A stretch of DNA of 64,000 bases from DATARN01 sp036264135 (GCA_036264135.1 DATARN010000008.1:9406-73405); one strand, 5' to 3'. Positions 7,054 to 16,706 are shown, counted from the first letter of the stretch. Program-made: numbers and translations. Notes: generated from the sequence alone by a model not told the origin.

Positions 7054-9366
7054 TCACTGTACGTCCGGAGGGCCCGCTAGCACCGCCGAAGCCACGACTG
7101 CCTGGCCGAGGGCCAGGCCACCGTCGTTGGGCGGGACGATGCGGTGGCTCAACACGGTGAAGCCGCGGGCCTCGAGCTCCCGGCGGGCCAGCCGGAGCAA
7201 TAACACGTTCTGGAACACCCCTCCCGAGAGGGCGGCCCGCCGGATGCCGCGCCGCTCCCCCGCCGCGGTGGCGAGCCGTCCGACCAGATCGGCCACCGCC
7301 CGATGGAAACCGGCGGCGACGGCCCCCGCGGGCACGCCGGCCCGCAGGTCGGCGACGATCGCCCGGAGGACGGGAGCGGCCGGGATGACACCGTCGGCGA
7401 CCACGAAGGAGTAGGGCCGAGCCTGGTCGAGAAAGCCAGCGGCCATGGTCTCCAGCTCGATGGCCGCCTGGGCCTCGTAGGAGACGCGGTGGCGTACCCC
7501 CAGCAGGGAGCTGACGGCGTCGAACAGACGGCCCATGCTCGAGGTGGGTACGCACTGGAAGTCCCGCTCCAGCTGGCGGCGCAGGGCCACTCGTTCGGCG
7601 GCGTCGGTCGCCTGCACGGGGGCGAGATCGGGATCCCAGTCGATGCCCGCCGCCCACAGGTGGGCGAGGGCGGCTCGCGACGGGCGCTTGATGGTGGCGT
7701 CGCCGCCGGGCAGGGGAACGTAGCCGAGGTGGGCGACCCGGTCGTACGCCCGGTAGCCGGCGACCAGCACCTCCCCGCCCCAGATGGCGCCGTCGGGGCC
7801 GTATCCGGTGCCGTCGAAGGCGAACCCGATGACCTGCTCATCGGCGGCGACACCGTGTTCGGCCATCACCGCCGCCACATGGGCGTGGTGATGCTGGACA
7901 AGTGACAGCGCGCCGGTGGCGTGGTCCTCCGCCCAGTTTCGGGTGTGGTAGCCGGGATGCAGGTCGGCCGCCAGGTGATCGGGGGCGATCCGGTAGATGG
8001 CCCGGAACTGAGCCGTGGACCGCTCGAATGCGGCCAGCGTGTCGGGGCTGCCCATGTCGCCGATGTGCTGGCTCATCCAGGCGTCGGTGCCCGACGCCAG
8101 GCAGAAGGTGTTCTTCAGCTCGCCGCCCACCGCGAGCACCGGCGCCACCGGGAACGGCAGCCGCAACGGCAGCGGGGCGTAGCCACGCGAGCGGCGCACC
8201 GGCAACTCGACACCGTCGACCATCTGCACCACCGAGTCGTCGCAGGGCACGTGGATCGGCCGGTCGTGCAGAAGCCAGCAGTCGGCCAGCGCGCCGAGCC
8301 GCCGGCGGGCGTCGTCGTCCTGGTAACAGATCGGTTCGTCGGTGATGTTGCCGCTGGTCATGACGAGGACGTCGGGCACGGGCGGGCCGGCGACGCCGGG
8401 CACGGGGTTGAACAGCAGGAAGTGCAGCGGCGCGTACGGGAGCATGATCCCGATCATGGGATTGCCGGGGGCCACGAGGGGCGACAGCGGCGAGCCGGGG
8501 CGCACGGCAAGAAGCACGATCGGGTGCTGGGGGGACAGCAGCAACGCCGCCTCGTCGTCGTCGATCACCGCCAGGCTGCGGGCCACGTCCAGGTCGCGGA
8601 CCATGACGGCGAAGGGCTTGTCGGCCCGGCCCTTGCGCCGCCGCAGCAGGGCGACGGGTTCGTCTCGGCCGGCGTCACAGGCGATATGGAACCCGCCGAG
8701 CCCCTTGACCGCCACGATCTGGCCAGCGTGGAGGGCGTCCTGAGCGCCGGCCACGGCGGCGTCGGTGCCGTCGATGCGGCCCTCGGCCGACTCCAGCCAC
8801 AGCCGGGGTCCGCAGTCGGCGCAGGCGAGGGGCTGGGCGTGAAAGCGCCGGTCGGCGGGGTCATGATATTGGGCCGCGCAGGCCGGACAGAGGGTAAAGG
8901 AGGCCATTGTCGTATTGGGCCGGTCGTACGGCAATCGGATAGTGATGGTGAAGCGGGGGCCGCAGTTGGTGCAGGTGATGAAGGGATACCGGAACCGTCG
9001 GTCCTGGGGATCGAACAACTCCCGGAGGCAGTCGTCGCACAACGCGGCGTCGGGCGCCACGAATGTCCGCACCGCCGTGCCGGTCCGGCTGTCCACGATC
9101 CGGAAGCCCGCTTCGCCGACCGTCGGAATCGACGTCGCCTGCACCGTGTCGACCCGCGCCAGCGGCGGCGCGTCACGACGGAGCCGTTCGGCGAACGCTT
9201 CGACCGCCGCCGGCGCCCCCTCCACCTCGACGAAGACACCGTCGGTGTCGTTGCCGACGTGGCCGGCCAGCCCCGACTCGGTGGCCAAGCGGTGAACGAA
9301 CGGCCGGTACCCGACCCCCTGAACGACGCCGCTTACCCGTATCCGGGTGCGCGCCGATGTGGTCAT
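7054..9366 (-). CDS. hypF: Carbamoyltransferase HypF
   Basis: HypF uses carbamoyl phosphate and ATP to load carbamoyl onto HypE for CN ligand synthesis. The 770-residue product has the complete family order. An acylphosphatase domain (VVQGVGYRPFVHRLA) is followed by two zinc-finger repeats (CDDC with CTNC, CPAC with CADC), a YrdC-like domain and a Kae1-like C-terminal domain with the HHHAH metal motif. The ATG at 9366 gives the usual length; the frame upstream of it is not coding. It follows fba by 35 bases in the same operon. Confidence 0.96.
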   Translation of the reverse strand: MTTSARTRIRVSGVVQGVGYRPFVHRLATESGLAGHVGNDTDGVFVEVEGAPAAVEAFAERLRRDAPPLARVDTVQATSIPTVGEAGFRIVDSRTGTAVRTFVAPDAALCDDCLRELFDPQDRRFRYPFITCTNCGPRFTITIRLPYDRPNTTMASFTLCPACAAQYHDPADRRFHAQPLACADCGPRLWLESAEGRIDGTDAAVAGAQDALHAGQIVAVKGLGGFHIACDAGRDEPVALLRRRKGRADKPFAVMVRDLDVARSLAVIDDDEAALLLSPQHPIVLLAVRPGSPLSPLVAPGNPMIGIMLPYAPLHFLLFNPVPGVAGPPVPDVLVMTSGNITDEPICYQDDDARRRLGALADCWLLHDRPIHVPCDDSVVQMVDGVELPVRRSRGYAPLPLRLPFPVAPVLAVGGELKNTFCLASGTDAWMSQHIGDMGSPDTLAAFERSTAQFRAIYRIAPDHLAADLHPGYHTRNWAEDHATGALSLVQHHHAHVAAVMAEHGVAADEQVIGFAFDGTGYGPDGAIWGGEVLVAGYRAYDRVAHLGYVPLPGGDATIKRPSRAALAHLWAAGIDWDPDLAPVQATDAAERVALRRQLERDFQCVPTSSMGRLFDAVSSLLGVRHRVSYEAQAAIELETMAAGFLDQARPYSFVVADGVIPAAPVLRAIVADLRAGVPAGAVAAGFHRAVADLVGRLATAAGERRGIRRAALSGGVFQNVLLLRLARRELEARGFTVLSHRIVPPNDGGLALGQAVVASAVLAGPPDVQ

Positions 9367-9401
9367 GGGGGGAAGTCTACGAAGGCGACTCCCGGAAAAG
9401 G

Positions 9402-10415
9402 CTAAACGGTTTCCAGTGCCCGGTCGTAGCGGCCGGTTGCCGCCTCGCTGTTGCACTTGCTGCGCAGCAACAGCACTTCTTGGGCCGGCTCGCGGTTGGT
9501 GGCCTCGCCACTCCAGGTGCGCAGGGCGTCGTCCTGCAGGGCCCGGCCGTAGGAGAAGGTGAGCGTCCAGGGATGGGGTCCCAACTTGACCATGGCGTCA
9601 AGGTGCTCGGTGGCCACCACCGACGACTGGCCGCCGGAAAGGAAGGCGATGCCGGGAACGCTGGGGGGCACGCAGTCGCGCAGGCAGCGGACGGTCGCCT
9701 CGGCCACCTCCTGGACCGATGACCCCGGCCCCTTGGATCCGGAGATCACCATCGACGGCTTCAGGACCATGCCCTGGAGATCGATGCTCGCCTCGCCGAG
9801 GGCGTAGAACACCTCGCGCAACGTCTGGTGGGTCACGGCGTCGCTGCGGGCCAGATCGTGGTCGCCGTCCATCAGCACTTCCGGTTCCACGATAGGGACC
9901 AGGCCGCCCTCTTGGCAAAGGGCGGCGTAGCGGGCCAGCGCCCGGGCGTTGGCCAAGATGGCGTAGCGGGTGGGAGTGGTCGCGCTGATGGTGATGACGG
10001 CGCGCCACTTGGCGAAGCGGGCGCCGAGCTCGTAGTACTCCGCCACCCGCTCGCGTAGCCCGTCGAGACCCTCGGTGATGGTCTCCCCCGGGTGTCCCGC
10101 GAGGGGCTTGGCGCCGGTGTCCACCTTGATCCCCGGCAGGATCCCCTTGCCGGCCAGAACCTCCGGAAACGGGGTCCCCTCGGCGGTGGCCTGGCGGATC
10201 GTCTCGTCGTAGAGAATTACGCCGCTGATGTAGTTCTCGAGCCCGGGGGCGGTGAGCAACGTCTCGCGGTACTGGCGACGGAGCTCTTCCGTTGACGGGA
10301 TTCCCAGCGCCGCGAAGCGCTTGGTGATGGTCCCCGAGCTTTCGTCTGCGGCCAGGATGCCCTTGCCCGGCGCCACCATGGCGGCGGCGTTGGCATGCAA
10401 CGTTTCGTTCGTCAT
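9402..10415 (-). CDS. fba: Class I fructose-bisphosphate aldolase
   Basis: The 337-residue product is the eukaryote-like class I Schiff-base aldolase. It shows GKGILAADESSGT near the N-terminus, FAKWRAVI in the middle, and GMVLKPSMV, in which Lys219 should form the Schiff base. In the Calvin cycle it makes fructose-1,6-bisphosphate and can also make sedoheptulose-1,7-bisphosphate. It lies 24 bases after prk and before hypF, so the gene order mixes carbon fixation with hydrogenase maturation. Class I rather than the commoner bacterial class II enzyme means no metal is needed. Confidence 0.95.
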   Translation of the reverse strand: MTNETLHANAAAMVAPGKGILAADESSGTITKRFAALGIPSTEELRRQYRETLLTAPGLENYISGVILYDETIRQATAEGTPFPEVLAGKGILPGIKVDTGAKPLAGHPGETITEGLDGLRERVAEYYELGARFAKWRAVITISATTPTRYAILANARALARYAALCQEGGLVPIVEPEVLMDGDHDLARSDAVTHQTLREVFYALGEASIDLQGMVLKPSMVISGSKGPGSSVQEVAEATVRCLRDCVPPSVPGIAFLSGGQSSVVATEHLDAMVKLGPHPWTLTFSYGRALQDDALRTWSGEATNREPAQEVLLLRSKCNSEAATGRYDRALETV

Positions 10416-10439
10416 CGCGTGATCGTCGCGCGAAATCGC

Positions 10440-11411
10440 TTAGGGGGCAACCTGCAGATCGCGGCCCTGCGAGCGCCGCGCCAGCAGCAGGTGATAGAGG
10501 AAAATGAGCTGCACGACCGCCAGCGGTTCGCTGCGCGCGTCCCCCTCGATAACGCCGAGCGAGGCGGGCAGCTCGTCGCCGATGCCGAGCCCCGCCCAGA
10601 TCGCCTCCTCGACCTGCCGGGTCTTCTCCCGGGAGGCGTAGGCGTGGACGTGGAGGGCGTCGACCGGCTTGCCGTCGTCGTCACGAGCCAGCTTGAGGTG
10701 GATGGCCTCGCGGCGGTCGGCGGTGAGCACACCGGACAGATCGGGATGGGGGGCGGTGGGACGCAGGAGGATGGTCGCGCTCAGGAGTTCAGCCTCGTCT
10801 TGCGGGCGCTCCTCGATCGGGCCGAATCGCACGACCACATCGGCCCAGGCGCGCTGCGGGCGGATAAATGCTGCCGACTCCGGCTCGCGACGCTTCAGGT
10901 CCTCCCGAACCTGCTCCTCGGTATAACCCCGGTCCCGTGTGTCCCGCCGAATTTTCCAGCCATAACGGGTTTCCTCCGGCGGGTCGAGGTACACGCTCAG
11001 GTCGAAGCAGGCCCGTGAGAGCCGGCTGTAGAGCGGCAGTAGCCCTTCGACGATGACAAAGTCTCGCGGCTCGAACAGCACCGGGCGGTCCAGCGTGCCG
11101 GTGAGGTGGTTGTACACCGGCTTCAAGATGGGCTCGCCCATGGCCAACAGCTGGAGGTGCTGCTCCATCACCTCCATGTAATTGCACGCCGGGTTGAGCG
11201 GGGTGAACGGCAGACCCCTGCGTTCGTGGCGATCGTAGCGGTGATAGTCGTCGACGCAAATCGAGCTGATCCGGTCCGTCCCTATGGCCGCCAACAGGCC
11301 GCGGGTGAGCGTCGTCTTCCCGGCTGCGCTGTCGCCCGCGATGGCGATCATGACCGGCCGGTGGGCACTCGGTGGTCCCGCTCGCCGCATCACGACCCGT
11401 TTGTGAGTCAC
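10440..11411 (-). CDS. prk: Phosphoribulokinase
   Basis: Phosphoribulokinase makes ribulose-1,5-bisphosphate, the RuBisCO substrate. The 323-residue product has the P-loop GDSAAGKTT (about 27-35) and the prk features DDYHRYDR, FTPLNPACNYMEVM and EGLLPLYS. Its length and signatures fit true phosphoribulokinase better than uridine kinase. The start is a GTG at 11411. It is the first gene of the minus-strand unit prk, fba, hypF, SIS-HypC, SIS, hypE and is divergent from the response regulator at 11521, with 109 bases between them. Confidence 0.95.
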   Translation of the reverse strand: MTHKRVVMRRAGPPSAHRPVMIAIAGDSAAGKTTLTRGLLAAIGTDRISSICVDDYHRYDRHERRGLPFTPLNPACNYMEVMEQHLQLLAMGEPILKPVYNHLTGTLDRPVLFEPRDFVIVEGLLPLYSRLSRACFDLSVYLDPPEETRYGWKIRRDTRDRGYTEEQVREDLKRREPESAAFIRPQRAWADVVVRFGPIEERPQDEAELLSATILLRPTAPHPDLSGVLTADRREAIHLKLARDDDGKPVDALHVHAYASREKTRQVEEAIWAGLGIGDELPASLGVIEGDARSEPLAVVQLIFLYHLLLARRSQGRDLQVAP

Positions 11412-11507
11412 GGCGCGCTAGAAGCACACGACGGGGTCATGGGCGAACGGTATGGACCGGTCGTTGCGGTGCCATCCCCCTCCGGGGGGAGACGCCGTGG
11501 GAGGACA

Positions 11508-11520
11508 TAGTCTTCATGCC
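11508..11520 (+). promoter_or_regulatory. -10 box for leaderless response-regulator mRNA
   Basis: TAGTCT at 11508-11513 fits TAnnnT and stands exactly seven bases before the GTG at 11521. The only Shine-Dalgarno-like GGAGG ends about 16 bases upstream, too far to be used, so initiation at the transcript's first base is more likely. Confidence 0.5.
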
Positions 11521-12207
11521 GTGACTGACCAGACCCCGGCGGCCGAACCGCGGACCGGACCCATCCGGCTGCTGCTGGTCGACGACCACCGAATGGTCCT
11601 CGACGGGCTCACCGCCATGCTGCGGCCCCACGCCGACGTGGCGACGGTCGTGGCCAGCACCACCGAACCGGCGGAGGCTCGGCGGCTGGCGGTCGACGCC
11701 CGCCCCGACGTGGCCCTGCTCGACGTGCGCATGCGGGCCGCCAGCGGGCTCGACCTGTGCGAGGAGCTGCTCCGCGTGGCGCCCGGCCTCAAGGTGGTGC
11801 TCCTCACCGTCTACGACGACGAGCAGTACCTGTTCCAGGGGCTTCGAGCCGGGGCGTCGGGGTACCTCACCAAGCAGGTCGTGGCCGAGGAGCTCGTGAC
11901 GCACCTGCAGCGGGTGCTGCAGGGCGAAATTGTCATCGACGCGTCGCTGGCCGGACGGGTCGCGCTGTCGGCCGCCCGCCTGCACCGCGGCGAGTTCTGG
12001 CCGGGCGCTCATCTCGGGCTGTCGCAGCGGGAGAGCGAGGTCCTGGAACTGATGGTCCACGGCAACTCCAACCGGGCCATCGCCCACCGCCTGGTGCTCG
12101 GCGAGGAGACGGTGAAAACCCACGTGCGGTCGATCTTCCGCAAGCTGGACGTGACCGACCGGACCCAGGCGGTCGCCTTCGCCCTCCGTGAGGGCGTCTT
12201 CCTGTGA
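11521..12207 (+). CDS. NarL/LuxR-family response regulator
   Basis: The 228-residue product is a two-domain regulator. The receiver domain (about 13-130) has the acidic pair DD at 21-22, phosphoacceptor Asp68 (LLDVR) and the late Lys in LTKQ. A LuxR-type helix-turn-helix (about 160-225) contains LSQRESEVLELM and GEETVKTHVRSIFRKL. A longer in-frame ATG exists at 11452, but the GTG at 11521 better fits the -10 box and domain start. Its stop overlaps the kinase start as GTGA. Position next to prk suggests control of the fixation or hydrogenase genes; that is inference. Confidence 0.9.
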   Translation: MTDQTPAAEPRTGPIRLLLVDDHRMVLDGLTAMLRPHADVATVVASTTEPAEARRLAVDARPDVALLDVRMRAASGLDLCEELLRVAPGLKVVLLTVYDDEQYLFQGLRAGASGYLTKQVVAEELVTHLQRVLQGEIVIDASLAGRVALSAARLHRGEFWPGAHLGLSQRESEVLELMVHGNSNRAIAHRLVLGEETVKTHVRSIFRKLDVTDRTQAVAFALREGVFL

Positions 12208-13427
12208 CCGCCCCCGAACCGGGCGCCGACGAGCGCGCCTGGTCCGGCCTGCTGCGTCAAATCATCGAGCTGAGCACCGAGGAACGCAATCTGCGCCAGG
12301 TGCTGCGCCGCGTTGCCGATTTCGTCGTGGCCACAACCGGCGCCGACGTGTGCTTCGTCCACGTCGTCGACCGCGAGGCGCGCGAGATCGTGCTGATGGG
12401 GGCCACTCCCGAGCAGTTCGACCAGCTGAGCGGCACCATCCGCCTCCGCATCGGCGAGGGGGTGGCCGGTTGGGTCGCGCAGTTCGCCAAGCCGGCGGTG
12501 GTCCGGGACAAGTGGAGCGACAAACGCTACGTCTACATCCCCGCCCTGAAAGGCGAGGAGTTCAACTCCATGCTGTCGGTGCCGCTCCTGCGCCCCGGCG
12601 GGGTGGTGGTCGGAGTCCTCAACGTTCACTCCCGCCAGGCCGACTACTTCTCGGCCGCCGACGCCGCCCGGCTGGACGAGGTGGCCAACGTGCTGGCCGG
12701 CATCGTGGAAAACGCCGTGCTGTACGACCGGCTGGCCACGCGGGAGGCGGAACTGGCCCGTTTCGCCGCCCAGACGATCGAGATGCAGGAACTGGATCGT
12801 CGCCAGATCGCGGCCAACATCCACGACGGGATCAGCCAGCGACTGGTGAGTGCCTGGTATCACCTGCGCGCCGCCCGGTCGCTGGCCGCCGAGGCAGCGG
12901 GCCGGACATTGGCTGCCGATCAGTCGGTGCTCGGCGAGATCGATGCCACCGAGGTCTTGCTGTCCGACGCCTTAGAGGAGGCTCGAAACGCCATCGTCGG
13001 GCTGCGCCCCGCCATTCTCGACGACCTCGGGCTCAACGCCGGCCTCACCAGCCTGGCCACGTCGCTCGGCGGCGACACCGAGATCGAGCTGGATCTCCAG
13101 GCCAGCCAGCTTCCCGCCCACATCGAGACGGCGCTGTATCGGATCTCCCAGGAGGCGTTGCAGAACGTCATGAAGCACGCCGACGCGCAGCATGTCCGCA
13201 TCGCCCTGCACCACACCGTGGACGACCGGGTCATCCTCACCATCAGTGATGACGGCATCGGGTTTGACCCGGGGGCCGCCGGCGACTCGATGACCTACGG
13301 CCTGCGAGGCATGCAGGAGCGGGCGGCGTTGATCGGCGCCCAGCTGGAACTGCGCTCCCGGCGGGGCGACGGCTCGACGGTCATCGTGAGCCTTGGAGGA
13401 GGAGGATCTGCACCCCCTCGGGGGTGA
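12204..13427 (+). CDS. Cytosolic GAF-domain histidine kinase
   Basis: The 407-residue product has no membrane helix. A GAF domain (about 28-175) is followed by a HisKA_3 dimerisation helix with the H-box NIHDGISQRL (His207) and a HATPase domain ending in DDGIGFDPG and YGLRGMQERA. This is the NarX/DevS-type class that pairs with NarL-type regulators, and it overlaps its partner gene by four bases. A single GAF could sense a small ligand or redox state; no heme ligand can be assigned. The last 47 bases overlap the convergent LysR gene. Confidence 0.9.
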   Translation: MTAPEPGADERAWSGLLRQIIELSTEERNLRQVLRRVADFVVATTGADVCFVHVVDREAREIVLMGATPEQFDQLSGTIRLRIGEGVAGWVAQFAKPAVVRDKWSDKRYVYIPALKGEEFNSMLSVPLLRPGGVVVGVLNVHSRQADYFSAADAARLDEVANVLAGIVENAVLYDRLATREAELARFAAQTIEMQELDRRQIAANIHDGISQRLVSAWYHLRAARSLAAEAAGRTLAADQSVLGEIDATEVLLSDALEEARNAIVGLRPAILDDLGLNAGLTSLATSLGGDTEIELDLQASQLPAHIETALYRISQEALQNVMKHADAQHVRIALHHTVDDRVILTISDDGIGFDPGAAGDSMTYGLRGMQERAALIGAQLELRSRRGDGSTVIVSLGGGGSAPPRG

Positions 13428-14304
13428 GGTCGAAGTGGTCCGGCACCCCGGTGATCGACCGGACCAGCAGCAGGGCAGTGGGGGTCAGGTCGCCCGACGC
13501 GTGGGCCACCAGATGCCAGGGCCGGTCGAGCGGCGTCCCGGGGCAGGGCCACACCGCCACCGACCCGCTGATGATGCGGTCGGCCACGGCGTCCAGGGAG
13601 ATGAGGGCGATGCCGAGGCCGGCGACGACCGCCTGCTCGACGGCGCCGTTGGACCCAAGCAACATGGTCCGAGGCTGGATGCCGAGATCGGCCAGCAGCG
13701 CGTCGGCGGCGTTGCGGGTGCCGGACCCCGCCTCGCGCATCAGCCACGTCTGATGGGCCAGGGCGGCGACGGGGACGGGACCATCGGCGCGGGGCGGCCC
13801 GACGAGGACCAGTTGGTTGGGCGCGGTGGCCAGCACGACGACCGGGGCCGCGGCCGGCGGTCGGCCGGCGATCACCAGATCGGCGCTGTGGTCGCGCAGC
13901 GCTTCCCAGACCAGGCTGCGGTTGCCGACCTGCACCGCCACGTCGGCGCTCGGGTGCTGTTGGCGGAACACCGCCAGCAGCGGCGGCAGCAGCCGCTCCG
14001 CCGCCGTCGTGACCGTCACCAGCTGGACGATTCCCTGGTCGGGCGCCTCGAGGCTACGGGCGCTACGAACGGCCAGGTCCAGCAGGCCCAGGCTCTGGCG
14101 GACCTGGTCGGCGAAGGCGGCGCCGGCCGGGGTGACGCGTAGGCCCCGCCCCTGGCGGACGACGAGGGAGATGCCCAATTCGCGTTCAAGGCTCGAGACC
14201 GCCGCCGACACCGACGGCTGGGAGACCACCAACCGCTCGGCGGCGGAGCGGACCGACGCCGTCTCGGCCACCGCCAGGAAGGTCCGCAACTGGGTCAGGG
14301 TCAC
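13381..14304 (-). CDS. cbbR: LysR-family regulator, probably CbbR
   Basis: The 307-residue product has the LysR winged helix (about 1-60: LRTFLAVAETASVRSAAERLVVSQPSVSAAVSSLE) and a periplasmic-binding-like effector domain. Its place between prk and the cbb operon makes CbbR, the activator of Calvin-cycle genes, the best guess; the sequence alone shows only LysR. A TAGGTT box lies seven bases before the GTG start, suggesting a leaderless mRNA. It is convergent with, and overlaps, the sensor kinase gene. Confidence 0.75.
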   Translation of the reverse strand: MTLTQLRTFLAVAETASVRSAAERLVVSQPSVSAAVSSLERELGISLVVRQGRGLRVTPAGAAFADQVRQSLGLLDLAVRSARSLEAPDQGIVQLVTVTTAAERLLPPLLAVFRQQHPSADVAVQVGNRSLVWEALRDHSADLVIAGRPPAAAPVVVLATAPNQLVLVGPPRADGPVPVAALAHQTWLMREAGSGTRNAADALLADLGIQPRTMLLGSNGAVEQAVVAGLGIALISLDAVADRIISGSVAVWPCPGTPLDRPWHLVAHASGDLTPTALLLVRSITGVPDHFDLTPEGVQILLLQGSR

Positions 14305-14388
14305 CGGCCGAAACCTACCCTCGTTGGCCGGCCGGAGCCCCGAAGGGGTGGTCGGTTACCATGGCCGCGCCTCCCTCATGGACCGGTC

Positions 14389-15540
14389 ATGACCACCCCC
14401 ACCACCACTGATCAGCCCGCCGAGGCGGGACCTGATCTGCTCGACGCGGTGGTCGAGGCCCTGCCCCTCGCGGTGGTCGCGGTCGCCGACGACGGGCGCA
14501 TCGCGGCCGTGAACGGCCGCGCCGAGTCGCTGTTCGGCTACCGGCGCGACGACCTGCTCGGCTCGTCCGTCGAGCTGCTCGTGCCGTTCGGCCGGTTGAT
14601 CGGTCGTGACGAGGTGCTCAGCGAGTACATCCATGACCGCCACGCCCTGGTCACCGAGTGTGTGGCCCGGCGTAACGACGGGGCCCAGATCTGGGTCGAG
14701 GTGACCCTCAACACCTTGGCCCTCGAGCGCGGGGGCGGATCGCTGCTGACGGTCCGACCGGCCGGCGAACACCAACTCATCAGCGAACGCCTGGCCATCC
14801 TGGAAGCCTTCGTCGAGACCTCTGAGGACGCGGTCTTCAGCCAGGACGTCGACGGCCGGGTCACCGGTTGGAACCGCAGTGCGGAGCGGATCTTCGGCTA
14901 TCCGAAGGACGAAATCATCGGTCAGCCGACGATCATGCTGTTCCCCGAACACCTGAAGAGCGAGACCCAGCGGGTATTCGACACGGTGAGCGCAGGCGAC
15001 CGGGTGGACCGCTACGAAAGCGAGATCAGGCGCAAAGACGGGATGCCGATCCCGATCTCGCTGTCCCTGTGCCCGCTCTTCCACACGAGCGGGCGTCTCA
15101 TGGCGGCGGTGCTCATCGCGCGCGACGTGACCGAGCAACGACTGGCGCAGGCGACACTCGCCGAGATCGAGACGCGTATCCGCGAGGGTGAGGCGCTGGC
15201 CCACGTGGGCAGCTGGCTCTGGGATGTACGCACCGGCACGGTGCAGTGGACCGACGAGCTGCACCGCATCCACGGCGTCGACCCGCTCGATTTCGAAGGC
15301 ACGCTCGACGCCCACCTCGAGCGGATCCACCCCGAAGACCAGGCCCGGGTATGGCGAGGGCTGACCGCCGCGGTGGCGTCGGGACGATCCTTCGAGGACG
15401 AGTACCGCATCGTCCGGTCGAGCGGCGAGTTGCGCTGGGTCTTCGCCCGGGCGGAACCGACCGTCGGGTCGGCCGGCGACGTGGTCGGCCTGCGGGGCAT
15501 CAGCCAGGACGTGACCGAGCGCCGCCGGGCGCAACGCTAG
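14389..15540 (+). CDS. PAS-only signalling protein with three PAS domains
   Basis: The 383-residue product consists of three consecutive PAS domains (about 15-120, 125-245, 255-378). The third has the PAS_3-type ending GDVVGLRGISQDVTERR. It then stops at ERRRAQR, exactly where a kinase or GGDEF output domain usually begins. No output domain is visible in the 47 bases that follow, in any frame. It may act by binding a partner kinase or may be a shortened kinase. It is divergent from the LysR gene. Confidence 0.75.
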   Translation: MTTPTTTDQPAEAGPDLLDAVVEALPLAVVAVADDGRIAAVNGRAESLFGYRRDDLLGSSVELLVPFGRLIGRDEVLSEYIHDRHALVTECVARRNDGAQIWVEVTLNTLALERGGGSLLTVRPAGEHQLISERLAILEAFVETSEDAVFSQDVDGRVTGWNRSAERIFGYPKDEIIGQPTIMLFPEHLKSETQRVFDTVSAGDRVDRYESEIRRKDGMPIPISLSLCPLFHTSGRLMAAVLIARDVTEQRLAQATLAEIETRIREGEALAHVGSWLWDVRTGTVQWTDELHRIHGVDPLDFEGTLDAHLERIHPEDQARVWRGLTAAVASGRSFEDEYRIVRSSGELRWVFARAEPTVGSAGDVVGLRGISQDVTERRRAQR

Positions 15541-15587
15541 CCGTTGACCAGGTCTCGTACGCGGGTCACTTGATCCCCTCTCGGGAC

Positions 15588-16706
15588 TTAGTCGTCCCGT
15601 TCGGCTTCGACGTGAAGGTTCACGCGTACGTCGGGGTAAATCCGCAACATCAGCACCGTGGGTGACGGCAAGTGGAAGTCTCGGGCGTCAAGGGCGTGGT
15701 CGCCCGTGACGACCAGCTTCCTGTCCGAGAGCAACTTCAGCCCCACCGTGTCCCGCAAGGTCCGGGTAACGCCATGGAAGGTCATGTCCGCACCCAACCG
15801 GTAGCGGTCACCGGTGCCGACGGCCCAGCATTCGCGGAGGCGCAGTGAAACGTGGGGGAATCGTCGGGCGTCGATCCGGCGCAACAACTCGGCGTCATAG
15901 AGCGCGTTGCCGGAGCGCAACTGGTCCACCGCGATATCGAGCCGGGCCGCGGGGTCGGACTCCAGGCTTACCTTGCCGTCCTTCATGTCCAGCTCGATCT
16001 CGCCGCTCAGACCCATGGCGCCGAAACGGATGGGGCCGACCGTCGAACGGGCCTCGATGAGCACGACGGAACGGTCGGGCACGACGCAGAAATGGGCCCG
16101 CCGCACCGGCGCCGGTGCGGATGCCGCTTCGGGCGGCGTCGATTGCCGCGAGGTGAGGCCCACGACCGGTGAGGAGATGCGGGTGTGCGCGAGCAGGCCG
16201 GTGGGCGCGCCGGCGGCGTCGCTCACGGCACGGCGCCGGCCCGCCGCGCAGGTGGACGACACCGATGACCAGGCATGACCGAGCGCTTCATTCCACGCCC
16301 CCTCGACCTGGGCCAGGGCGGCGTCGGCCGTCCCCGTCGCCTGGTAGCGATGCAGCACATTGTCGAGGCAGTCACGCTCTTCCTTAACCACGCCCATCCA
16401 GGCCCGCAGGACCCGGGCACCACTTTCGGTGACGCCGTAGACCTTCCGGGCCTGGCCGGCTTTGGCCGGCTCGTCCCACACCTTGACCAGGCCGTCCTGC
16501 TCCAGTTGGGCCAAGGCCCGGTACACGGCGGGGCGCTCGACCGCGCCGAACCGAAAGTCCTGGAGATCCTTGACGAGGCTGTACCCGTACCCCGGTTTCT
16601 CCGAGAGCAAAAGAAGAATCGCAGGGAGTAGGAAATGGCGAGGGGGCGAGAACTCAAAGCGGGACTGGCGTGCCGACCAATCCGTCGTTATGGCCTCATT
16701 GTCCAT
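15588..16706 (-). CDS. PadR-type winged helix fused to a YceI-like domain
   Basis: The 372-residue product has an N-terminal PadR-like DNA-binding domain (about 20-100: FLLPAILLLLSEKPGYGYSLVKDLQDF, RPAVYRALAQLEQDGLV). A Pro/Ala-rich linker leads to a C-terminal YceI-like lipocalin domain (about 205-370: STVGPIRFGAMGLSGEIELDMKDG, DMTFHGVTRTL, FHLPSPTVLMLRIYPDVRVNLHVEAE). YceI domains bind isoprenoid-like molecules. There is no signal peptide, so this looks like a one-component sensor. It lies 80 bases after cbbX on the same strand and may be the last gene of that operon. Confidence 0.8.
   Translation of the reverse strand: MDNEAITTDWSARQSRFEFSPPRHFLLPAILLLLSEKPGYGYSLVKDLQDFRFGAVERPAVYRALAQLEQDGLVKVWDEPAKAGQARKVYGVTESGARVLRAWMGVVKEERDCLDNVLHRYQATGTADAALAQVEGAWNEALGHAWSSVSSTCAAGRRRAVSDAAGAPTGLLAHTRISSPVVGLTSRQSTPPEAASAPAPVRRAHFCVVPDRSVVLIEARSTVGPIRFGAMGLSGEIELDMKDGKVSLESDPAARLDIAVDQLRSGNALYDAELLRRIDARRFPHVSLRLRECWAVGTGDRYRLGADMTFHGVTRTLRDTVGLKLLSDRKLVVTGDHALDARDFHLPSPTVLMLRIYPDVRVNLHVEAERDD

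Noticed and set aside
7921..9405. 494-codon plus-strand frame opposite hypF
   Set aside because: No motif or ribosome binding site, while the minus-strand frame has every HypF signature.
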